From Podochytrium sp. JEL0797 (lineage: Eukaryota; Chytridiomycota; Chytridiomycetes; Chytridiales; Chytriomycetaceae): a stretch of DNA of 27,907 bases. The notes under the pieces were generated by a model. That model worked only from the letters and a program-made list of their open reading frames with translations. It was not told where the DNA came from and made no database searches. Location: contig JADGJG010000247.1 in assembly GCA_027596195.1 (NCBI GenBank), positions 1-27,907 of the forward strand, given 5' to 3'. Numbering within the stretch: the first letter of the stretch is position 1; the number at the start of each line of letters is the position of its first letter. Shown piece after piece: positions 8,773-16,695 of the stretch. Made by a program: the position numbers and the translations under genes.

Positions 8773-9948
8773 ATGACTTTTTTGGCCTGCGGATCCAACG
8801 CCAAAGGGCAGCTCGGAACTGGCACTTTCGACGATGCTCATGTCTTGACAAACTGCATCCTTGGAAACGAATCACCGATATCGATCGCTTGCGGCGCCAA
8901 CCACTCCCTCCTCGTGTCCAAATCAGGGCTGCTCTTTGGCACCGGAAGCAACTCCCATGGCCAGCTCGGTCCTTCCGCCAATCAGGAATCAAACGTTTTC
9001 TATCGTGTCCAGCTTGGAAACGATGATACCCTGTTTACGCAGGCCGAGTGCGGGTTCAACCATTCGCTGGCGATTGACTGCGAAGGACGAGTTTGGGCTT
9101 GGGGTGACAACTCGAGCGGTCAACTGGGGTCCCTCAATGGCGGTGCTTCAAGTCGAATCGTATTTCTACCCGGACCCTCCATTAAAATTGCTGCGTCTCT
9201 CAAATTCAGTGTTGCCATGTTGGAGTCGGGCCAAGTTTGGATCTGGGGAGATTTCGGAGGTTCCAACGCGGCTGCGGTACCATTCTGCCTTTATCATCCA
9301 ACGGCGGCGCATGGAGACAAGTGTGTCGATGTCGCAGTGGGACAATTCCACGTTGTAGTTTTGGCCGAGTCCGGAACCTTGACGGTCGTCATGCCGAATG
9401 CGAAGCGGAATCGATTTGGACAATTGGGCGTAGACCCGCAAGCGAACGTTTCCAGATACTCTTTTCTGTTGGATGGCAATGGAGTAGCGCTTCCGAATCC
9501 CCCCGAACTCATTGGCAATCGGGTTCAGATGCCATTCACAACTGCTGGTGATGTACCAGTACGCGTTTTCAGCGGATGGTCACATTGCGCAGCTGTTTTG
9601 AAATCAGGCGCATGTGTCATGTGGGGGCGTTGGGATTTGGCTCAAATTCCGGTCTCGAAAACGGGTGCGGCTCGTCCAAAATATACCCCACCCGTGGTTG
9701 TTCACGCGTTGCATGGCGCGAAATCAATTTGTCTTGGATCAGAATCCGGGATTGTCGTTCTGTCAAATGGCAAAGTCGCGTGTTGGGGGTGGAACGAGCA
9801 TGGAAATTGCGGGGTTGGGGATACTGTGAATGTTGAGCTTGGCGATTCGATTGAAGAATGCCGTATTGTCAGAGTGGATGGAGATGCAGAAGATGTATTT
9901 TGCGGATGCGGACACACGTTTGTTGTTTTTTCCGACGCCAAACAATGA
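8773..9948 (+). CDS. RCC1-repeat (beta-propeller) protein, ATS1-like
   Basis: A single-exon gene of 391 residues. RCC1 blades are marked by repeated G-S/D/W-N-x-x-G-Q-L-G phrases: GSNAKGQLGTG near residue 7, GSNSHGQLG, GDNSSGQLG, NRFGQLGVD and GWNEHGNCGVG. CGxxH(S/T) phrases close the blades (CGANHS, CGFNHS, CGCGHTF). The size and the start with the first blade at the very N-terminus resemble yeast ATS1, which works with the Kti11/Dph3 system, but other single RCC1-domain proteins fit too. No nuclear localisation signal was noted. The upstream TPR gene ends 24 bp before this start, with an AATAAA-containing stretch between them. Confidence 0.85.
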   Translation: MTFLACGSNAKGQLGTGTFDDAHVLTNCILGNESPISIACGANHSLLVSKSGLLFGTGSNSHGQLGPSANQESNVFYRVQLGNDDTLFTQAECGFNHSLAIDCEGRVWAWGDNSSGQLGSLNGGASSRIVFLPGPSIKIAASLKFSVAMLESGQVWIWGDFGGSNAAAVPFCLYHPTAAHGDKCVDVAVGQFHVVVLAESGTLTVVMPNAKRNRFGQLGVDPQANVSRYSFLLDGNGVALPNPPELIGNRVQMPFTTAGDVPVRVFSGWSHCAAVLKSGACVMWGRWDLAQIPVSKTGAARPKYTPPVVVHALHGAKSICLGSESGIVVLSNGKVACWGWNEHGNCGVGDTVNVELGDSIEECRIVRVDGDAEDVFCGCGHTFVVFSDAKQ

Positions 9949-9959
9949 AAAAAATTGTC

Positions 9960-10551
9960 ATGATCGAACTCGACCTGCAATAGACATTTATCGACCCAAA
10001 AGAGTGCGGCGGTTGTCGCAAGCGGCTCGTGGCTCCTTCTGATTTCACGGCGGGCATTTGTTGAGCGTGGAATTCACGTTGGGGCGACGAAGCGGTGCGC
10101 GCGGTGCCAGGCCGCGTTTTACTGCAGCCGCGAATGCCAGGTGACGCGTTGGCGCGGCGGCCACAAGAAAAGAGTGCTTCGCGGAGGGCGGCGCGCTACT
10201 CGCTGAACTCGACGCCGTGACTTACGGCTGCGACGACGACGCGCTCTACAACGATCTCGCCATTAGAGAAAAACTCATCTTCAGGCGTCTTAATGGCGGC
10301 GTCGCAAACTACGAGGCCTTGGCGTTTCCCCTTCTGTTCTTCTTCGGAAGCGGCCATTTCGATATGGATCGCCCAGTACCGGTTCGCTTCGGGGTTATTA
10401 CGACCATCTGCTGCACATTTATGCTGGTTAGTTGGCGTCGAACCAACAATGGAGTGCTTGGGCCAAGGAAATGAACAAGAAGCTGCGCATCGAACTTGCG
10501 AAGGAGATTGCCCTGGAGCGCAAGGCCGCGTCGGGTGCATCATCTGCGTGA
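9960..10551 (+). pseudogene. Broken MYND-type zinc-finger gene
   Basis: The ATG at 9960 is followed after seven codons by an in-frame TAG. The frame then reads FIDPKECGGCRKRL, hits a stop after FTAGIC, and resumes one base over with KRCARCQAAFYCSRECQ and WRGGHKK. Another one-base shift restores ECFAEGG and AELDAVTYGCDDDALYNDL. Together these supply the Cys-x2-Cys, Cys-x2-Cys, Cys-x3-Cys and His-x3-Cys pattern of a MYND finger. A last in-frame TAG precedes a helical, charged tail (WAKEMNKKLRIELAKEIALE). Two frameshifts and two stops within 600 bp argue for a pseudogene. A second copy of the tail lies at about 13900-14010. Confidence 0.72.
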
Positions 10552-10648
10552 ACCGTGAGCGTATCAAATGTGTTAAAAATAAAAAGATTTAAATTTAATT
10601 TCCACTTTCGGGGTTTACCTTGAATTGAAATGAAGGGGGGTTGGGATT

Positions 10649-10665
10649 CCGCGGTTTTTTCGCGG
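10649..10665. repeat. CCGCG/CGCGG hairpin upstream of receptor copy A
   Basis: CCGCG and CGCGG arms flank a seven-base loop rich in T. The same structure occurs at 14084-14098 upstream of copy D, with flanks TTGGGATT or TTTGGGATT. Confidence 0.6.
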
Positions 10666-10743
10666 TAATTTCTGCAATGTCGCGATACACTTGGCTTGAT
10701 TTGGCATTCGAAAACGGGTTTGGCGCCGCACTGTGAGGAGGAA

Positions 10744-10750
10744 TGAGTCA
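10744..10750 (+). promoter_or_regulatory. TGAGTCA element, copy A
   Basis: An AP-1/Gcn4-type heptamer 77 bp before the copy A start. A reverse-orientation TGACTCA is also present at 10781-10787. Confidence 0.5.
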
Positions 10751-10820
10751 AATGACCTTGATACGAGACTTGGCAAAATTTGACTCAACCTTGATTAAAT
10801 TTTTATGCGGCAGAAAGAAA

Positions 10821-11757
10821 ATGAATCCCGCATTCCCTGTCTCCTCGCCCGAGACGGTGCCATACTTCTATGCCATCTACGGCACCACCATTCCGCTTCT
10901 CAGTATATGCATTATCCTCTACACTGCGGCGCTGTATGGAATCGTGCGAGGAATGTCATCGGCAAAGATGGCTCGCATTCAGTGGCTCTTCGTCTTACTC
11001 GTCGTCTCCGGTCTCGCATGGTCCATATATTCACTCATAGTCTTTCTGGTTATACTATACTACAACTCGCTGCCTTTTGCGATTGCAACCTCGGCACTGC
11101 AACTCATCAGGATTGAATTTGTTCTCTGGTTCAACGCTGGCCTGGCAATGGAACGATACTTTTATATTCGCGGGGATCAGATTGTGACGTGCCGTATTTG
11201 CTTTTCTGTTCTGTTGGGAAGCTTCGTTATTTGTGTTGCTGGAATCGTGTATGACGGAATTGCGGTAAGAATTTTGACAGCTTTGATTAGCCTATCAACG
11301 ACGAGAAACTAACGATGCGTAGTCATATAATAGCAACCAAGCTCTATATTTGTATCTTATTCCCGTCTCCTTTGTCGTCTCGTCCATCGCTACCGCTCTC
11401 TTTTATCGATTCACATACCGCTTCACCGACCACAAACTGCGACAAATCTATACCCAAACCGAAACCGCTCTGCCAGAAGACAAAATTCATGCCGTAACTT
11501 CAAACATTCTCCAGAACGCAATGCTTTTCGCAATCGGGATGCTGGTCTGCTACTTTCCACAAATTCTGTGTCTGTTCTTGGTTGCACTGGGGGTCGGAGC
11601 GGAGGGAGATCATAATGGATTTTTTGTGCTTGTGATGCTTACGAATGTGGTGGCAGCGTTGGATCCTTTGGTGACGGGGTTGTTGGCGTTGTATTTTTTG
11701 GCCGACGCGAGGATATATTTGTGTCGCATGCTCTTGGAGGAAGCAAGAAAAGAATGA
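10821..11757 (+). CDS. Rhodopsin-like (class A) seven-helix receptor, copy A; shortened tail
   Basis: Exons 10821-11264 and 11323-11757 are separated by a 58-nt phase-0 intron (GTAAGA...GCGTAG) in extracellular loop 2; the protein has 292 residues. Seven hydrophobic helices lie at roughly residues 17-41, 53-81, 86-110, 125-145, 157-178, 213-237 and 247-274. The ERY triplet at 111-113 ends helix 3 (E/DRY motif). CYFP in helix 6 stands for CWxP, and LDPLVTGLLALY in helix 7 is an (N/D)P motif. The short N-terminus suggests a small or buried ligand. The usual helix 3/loop 2 cysteine pair is absent. Relative to copy D, a 2-nt loss in CTGACTTGG (CTCTTGG here) shifts the frame after RML, so the tail ends early. 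The old tail (VPASQWIAYLSN) is still readable downstream in another frame to about 11830. Likely a plasma-membrane sensor; ligand unknown. Confidence 0.8.
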
Positions 11758-11899
11758 TGTTGATGTGGAGGTGAACACAACTATAGAAGAAGTTCCTGCT
11801 TCTCAATGGATAGCGTATCTTTCCAATTAAAAGAGAATCGGGAATTGGAGTGCCCGACGATCTCAATTTTCTTCGTTTACTTATAGCATTAAAAATTGA

Positions 11900-11906
11900 A
11901 GAATCA
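11900..11906 (+). promoter_or_regulatory. Degraded TGAGTCA element (AGAATCA) before pseudogene copy B
   Basis: At 80 bp before the copy B start, the same spacing as in A, C, E and F, the sequence is AGAATCA. The neighbouring GAGACTGG matches the text following the element in copies E and F. Confidence 0.4.
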
Positions 11907-11979
11907 AACATGTAGTCCCTTGAGACTGGGCAAAAAGATTTCAATCCAATGACATTTTCATGTTGAATTTGAAAAAGAT

Positions 11980-12527
11980 ATGAATGGCACCGCTTCGGGC
12001 CTGGATACAGGGAATGCGGCATACTTCTGGGCAATCTACGGCACCACCATTCCGCTTCTCAGTATAAGCATCATCATCTACGCTGCGGTGCTATATGGAA
12101 TCGTGCGAGGAATGTCATTGGCAACGATGGCTCGCATTCAGTGGCTCTTCGTCTTACTCGTCGTCTCCGGTCTCGCATGGTCCATATATTCACTCATCGC
12201 CTATTTGGTTATACTATACTATTCCTCGCTGCCTTGTTGATTGCAAACTCGGCACTGCAACTCATCAGGATCGAAGTTGTGCTTGGAGTTGGACAGGAGG
12301 AAGATCAAAATGGATTTTTTGTGCTTGTGATGCTTACAAATGTAGTGGCTGCGTTGGATCCTTTGGTGACGGGGTTGTTGGCGTTGTATTTTTTGGCCGA
12401 TGCGAGGATATATTTGTTTCGCATGCTGATTTGGTGGAAGCAAGAGAAGGGTGAGGTTGACGTGGAAGCGAACACAACTATAGAAGAAGTTCCTGCGTCT
12501 CAATGGATAGCATATTTGTCTAATTAA
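11980..12527 (+). pseudogene. Receptor copy B, internally deleted
   Basis: The first 86 codons encode helices 1 and 2 like the other copies (TTIPLLSISIIIYAA, ARIQWLFVLLVVSG). The frame then breaks at LPC-stop (12238-12240), where other copies read LPFAIA or LPYAIT. After resuming in another frame with NSALQLIRIEVVL, the sequence jumps at about 12285 to GVGQEEDQNGFFVLV. About 470 bp are missing: the rest of helix 3, the ERY motif, the intron, and helices 4-6. Helix 7 and the full tail (VPASQWIAYLSN) remain. Confidence 0.88.
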
Positions 12528-12690
12528 ATATATGTTCAAACAAGTCTTGGAGTCCCAAGATATTATACTCGGACGCTCCAATTTTGCTCCGGATTAACCA
12601 ATTCGGGAGACGTAGCAAACCTGCCTGACGGCCACGACGGCAGATCTCGCTGGCAACTGGGCGCATTTCTTGAATTGGGAGAAAGTCGAA

Positions 12691-12697
12691 TGAGTCA
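12691..12697 (+). promoter_or_regulatory. TGAGTCA element, copy C
   Basis: An exact heptamer 78 bp before the copy C start. Confidence 0.5.
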
Positions 12698-12768
12698 CAC
12701 ACCGGGAAACTGGGCAGAGATACTTTTTTTATACGATGGCATTTTTCAGATCGTCACATTGAAAAGAT

Positions 12769-13777
12769 ATGAATATCGTATTGCCTGTCGCTGCGCCTGA
12801 GACGGTGCCATTCTTCTATGTGCTCTATGGGACAGTTATACCGCTTCTCAGTTTAAGTATTCTGATACACGCCGCAACGCTGTTTGTAATCATGCGAGGA
12901 ATGTCTTTGGCGAAGATGGCCCGAATTCAATGGCTCATTGTCCTCCTTGTCGTCTCCAGCCTCGCATGGTCCATATATTCACTCGTAGTCTATGTGGTTA
13001 TACTTTACTACAACTCGCTGCCGTACGCGATTACAACCTCGGCACTGCAATTCATCAGGATCGAATTTGTTCTCTGGTTCAACGCTGCCATGGCAATGGA
13101 ACGATACTTTTATGTTCGCGGGGATCGGATTCTGACATGCCGTATTTGCTTTGCTGTTCTCTTGGGAAGCTTCATCATTTGTGTTGCTGGAATTGTGTAT
13201 GACGGAATTGCAGTAAGCATTTCGAAGGCTTTGATTTGCCCATCAACAACGAGAAACTGACGATGCATAGTCAAACAATAGCAACCAAGTTCTATATTTG
13301 TATCTTATGCCAGTCTCCTTTTTCATCTCGTCCATCGTCACAACCGTCTTTTATCGACTGACATTCGTCTACGCCGACCACAAATTACGAGAACTCTATA
13401 CCCAATCCGACAGTACTCTAGCGGAAGACAAAATCAATGCCGTGACTTCAAACATTCTCCAGAACGTAATGGTTTTCGCAATCGGGATGATGGTCTGCTA
13501 CTTTCCACAAATTCTGTGTCTGTTCTTGGTTGCACTGGGAGTTGGAGAGGAGGGAAATGACAATGGATTCTTTTTGCTTGTGATGGTTACAAACGTGGTT
13601 GCGGCGTTGGATCCTTTAATGACGGGGTTGTTGGCGTTGTATTTTCTGACAGATGCGAGGAGGGATTTGTTTCGTCTGATGACTTGGAGGAAGCAAGCGA
13701 AGAATGGTGTTGATGTGGAGAGGAAAACTACTATGGAAGTTCCTGCTTCTCGATGGATGGCTTATTTATCGAATTAA
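12769..13777 (+). CDS. Rhodopsin-like (class A) seven-helix receptor, copy C
   Basis: Exons 12769-13212 and 13271-13777 with a 58-nt intron give 316 residues. The 148-codon first exon is identical in length to those of A, D, E and F. Helix 3 ends in MERYF; helix 6 has VCYFPQIL; helix 7 has LDPLMTGLLALYF. Loop 2 after the intron begins SNNSNQ, with an N-glycosylation sequon. The intact tail ends VPASRWMAYLSN. Helix 1 (LSLSILIHAATLFVI) is nearly the same as in copy E, so C and E are sister copies. Confidence 0.82.
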
Positions 13778-13899
13778 AAATATATTCAACGAAGTCTTCG
13801 AGTCGTTGGATAATACCCGAAAATTCTTAATTCTCGCTGATTGACTGCGAGGATTTAACGAAACTTATTGGATTTTAATATCCTCAAAATGGTCTCCCT

Positions 13900-14010
13900 G
13901 GGATGGCTGGGCCACCCAGCCAAGGAATTTATGAACAAGAAGCCGCGCATCGAACTGGCAAAGGAAATTGCCCTGGAGCGCAAAGCTGCGCTGAGCACAT
14001 TTGGGAACAG
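13900..14010 (+). pseudogene. Second copy of the MYND-gene tail
   Basis: The frame MNKKPRIELAKEIALERKAA at about 13931-13990 repeats, with few changes, the tail of the broken MYND gene at about 10470-10530. Similarity continues downstream as TTTGGGATTCCGCG and the TGAGTCA region. Nothing else of the MYND gene is here, so it marks one end of a duplicated block. The remaining bases between copies C and D hold no gene. Confidence 0.75.
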
Positions 14011-14083
14011 ATGAAGATATGCGTTAAATAAAAATATGCGTGTTTGTGTTTCCCCTTCTGCATTTCCATTTGAATTTGGGATT

Positions 14084-14098
14084 CCGCGTTTTTCGCGG
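14084..14098. repeat. CCGCG-TTTTT-CGCGG hairpin upstream of receptor copy D
   Basis: A five-base stem with a T5 loop. It is the duplicated counterpart of the hairpin at 10649-10665. Confidence 0.6.
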
Positions 14099-14161
14099 TT
14101 TATAGCTATTCATTATAGCTATAAGTTTTCCAAGATGACCTCTGGCCTGTGTGAGGGGGGA

Positions 14162-14168
14162 TGAGTCA
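14162..14168 (+). promoter_or_regulatory. TGAGTCA element, copy D
   Basis: An exact heptamer, here only 48 bp before the start. Confidence 0.5.
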
Positions 14169-14209
14169 AATAGACTCAAAGCATGTAGTTCATTCCTTTT
14201 TGAAATGAA

Positions 14210-15224
14210 ATGAGCTCCGCATTCCCTGTATCCTCACCCGCAACGGTGCCATTCTTCTATGCCACCTATGGCACCATTATTCCGCTTCTCAGTATAAGCA
14301 TTATCCTCTACGCTGTGGCGCTGTATGGGATCGTGCGAGGAATGTCATCGGCCAAGATGGCTCGCATTCAGTGGCTCTTCGTCTTACTCGTCGTCTCCGG
14401 TCTCGCATGGTCCATATATTCACTCATCGTTTATGTGGTTATACTATACTACAACTCGCTGTCCTACGCGATTGCAACCTCTGCTCTGCAACTCATCAGG
14501 GTCGAATTTGTTCTCTGGTTCAACGCTGCCATGGCAATGGAACGATACTTTTATATTCGCGGGGATCAGATTGTGACGTGCCGAATTTGCTTTGCTGTTC
14601 TATTGGGAAGCTTCGTTATTTGTGTTGCTGGAATCGTGTATGACGGAATTGCGGTAAGAATTTTGATGGCCTTGATATGCAAACCAGTCGACGAGGAACT
14701 AACACGAATTAAAGTCAAGCAATTCAAACGAAGATCTATATTTGTATCTTATTCCCGTCTCGTTTGTCGTCTCGTCCATTGTTACCGCCGCTTTTTATCG
14801 ACTGACGTACCGCTACACCGACCAACTACTGCGAGAACTCTACACCCAATCCGAAACCACTCTCCCAGAAGACAAAATTCATGCCGTAACTTCAAGCATC
14901 CTCCAGAACGCCGTGCTTTTCGCAATCGGATTGATGGTCTGCTACTTTCCACAAATTCTGTGTCTCTTCTTGGTTGCACTGGGAGTTGGAGAAGAGGGAG
15001 ACAACAATGGATTTTTTGTGCTTGTGACACTTACAAACGTGGTGGCAGCGTTGGATCCTTTGGTGACGGGGTTGTTGGCTCTGTATTTTTTGGCCGACGC
15101 GAGGATATATTTGTTTCGCATGCTGACTTGGAGGAAGCAAGAAAAGAATGATGTTGACGTGGAGGTGAACACAACTACAGAACAAGTTCCTGCTTCTCAA
15201 TGGATAGCATATCTGTCTAATTAA
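14210..15224 (+). CDS. Rhodopsin-like (class A) seven-helix receptor, copy D
   Basis: Exons 14210-14653 and 14715-15224 with a 61-nt intron give 317 residues. Here the intron has no stop in the first-exon frame, so an unspliced reading makes a false 313-residue product in the wrong frame after helix 4. The true second exon starts SSNSNED and contains helix 5 (IPVSFVVSSIVTAAF), helix 6 (GLMVCYFPQIL) and helix 7 (LDPLVTGLLALYF). MERYF ends helix 3. The tail ends VPASQWIAYLSN. Exon 1 is closest to copy A (MSSAKMARIQWLFVLLVVSG shared), and its upstream region also matches that of A. Confidence 0.82.
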
Positions 15225-15379
15225 ATAAATGTTCAAAGAAGCCATTTAGTAAAGTTATATCGATTCACAGGGGAGTCGCAGCGAATGTGAGCTGCCCGAC
15301 GGCCATGCGTGACGGAAAATTTCGCTTGCAACTATGCCGCAATTCAACGATATCCTTGGCTGAATTTTCCCTTATCAAA

Positions 15380-15386
15380 TGAGTCA
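15380..15386 (+). promoter_or_regulatory. TGAGTCA element, copy E
   Basis: An exact heptamer 81 bp before the start. It is followed by AAATACACCCGAGACTGG, a phrase nearly repeated before copy F. Confidence 0.5.
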
Positions 15387-15460
15387 AATACACCCGAGAC
15401 TGGACGAAATGTACTTCATCGGATGATGACATTTCGCTTGTATGTGCATCTGAAAAAGAT

Positions 15461-16421
15461 ATGAACGCCGCATTCCCGACCTCTTCGCCTGAGACGGTGC
15501 CATTCTACTATGCCCTCTATGGAACAGTTATACCGCTCCTCAGTTTAAGTATTCTGATACACGCCGCAACGCTGTTTGTAATCGTGCGAGGAATTTCATT
15601 GGCGAAGATGGCCCGAATTCAACGGCTCATCGTCTTACTCGTCCTTTCCAGTTTGACATGGTCTATCTATTCCCTCATACAATATGTGGTGTTACTTTAC
15701 TACAACTCGCTGCCTTACTCGATGGCAAACTCGGCTCTGCAACTCATCAGGATCGAATTTGTTCTCTGGTTCAACGCTGCCATGGCAATGGAACGATACT
15801 TCTATATTCGCGGGGATCGTATTGTGACATGCCGTATTTGCTTTTCTGTTCTGTTGGGAACCTTCGTCATTTGTGCTGCTGGAATTGCGTATGATGGAAT
15901 TGCGGTAAGAATTTTGACGGCTTTGATTTGCCCATCAACAACGAGAAACTGACGATGCATAGTCAAACAATAGCAACGAAGTTCTATATTTGTATCTTAT
16001 TCCCGTCTCCTTTGTCGTCTCGTCCATAGTCACGGCCGTGTTTTATCGACTGACATTTGTCTTCGCCGACCGCAAACTGCGAGAACTCTATACCCAATCC
16101 GACACCACTCTGCCAGAAGACAAAATTCATGCCGTAACTTCAAACATTCTCCAGAACGTAATGGTTTTCACAATCGGGATGATGGTCTGCTACTTTCCAC
16201 AAATTCTGTGTCTGCTCTTGGTTGCAGTGGGAGTCGGAGAGGAGGGAAATGACAGTGGATTCTTTGTGCTTGTGATGCTTACAAACATGGTTGCGGCATT
16301 GGATCCTTTATTGGCGGGATTTTTGGCGTTGTATTTTCTGACCGAGGTGAGGAGGGAGGTGTTTCACATGCTGATGTGGAGGAAGCGAGAGATGACTAAT
16401 GTTGCATTGAGGGGAAAATGA
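15461..16421 (+). CDS. Rhodopsin-like (class A) seven-helix receptor, copy E; altered tail
   Basis: Exons 15461-15904 and 15963-16421 with a 58-nt intron give 300 residues. All seven helices, MERYF, VCYFPQIL and the helix 7 DP (LDPLLAGFLALYF) are present. Helix 2 carries ARIQRLIV where the other copies have ARIQWL. After HMLMWRKRE the tail differs from C and D and ends NVALRGK; a LSN-stop-like remnant (TTGTCTATCTAATTAA) survives about 25 bp downstream, so small indels shifted the tail frame. It is the sister of copy C in helix 1. Confidence 0.8.
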
Positions 16422-16520
16422 CTTTATAAGTTTTTTTTAAGTTGTCTATCTAATTAAATCAAAAGAATGATAATTTTGAGTCCTGGGATAATCCTGAGAC
16501 ATCTCCAAGTCATTTGAGGA

Positions 16521-16553
16521 TGAATATGACGTGAATATGACGTGAATATGAGC
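16521..16553 (+). repeat. Three 11-bp repeats carrying TGACGT half-sites
   Basis: TGAATATGACG occurs twice in tandem (16521-16531 and 16532-16542), followed by the variant TGAATATGAGC. The junctions create two TGACGT (CRE/ATF-type) sequences at 16527-16532 and 16538-16543, about 155-170 bp before copy F. Confidence 0.6.
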
Positions 16554-16615
16554 TGCCCGGCAGCTAAGCCGCAATTTAGCGATATCCTTGGCTTGATTGA
16601 GCAGTACAATCAAAA

Positions 16616-16622
16616 TGAGTCA
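16616..16622 (+). promoter_or_regulatory. TGAGTCA element, copy F
   Basis: An exact heptamer 80 bp before the start. Confidence 0.5.
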
Positions 16623-16695
16623 AATACCCCTAGACTGGGCAAAATGTACTTCATTGTTACAATGGCATTTTTTCATCGTCGCATTTGAAAAAGAC

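Noticed and set aside
10196..10567. 123-residue minus-strand ORF
   Set aside because: It overlaps the plus-strand MYND pseudogene, whose cysteine pattern and duplicated tail give stronger evidence.
14210..15151. 313-residue continuous ORF over receptor D
   Set aside because: It reads through the intron and is out of frame after helix 4; the spliced product restores helices 5-7.
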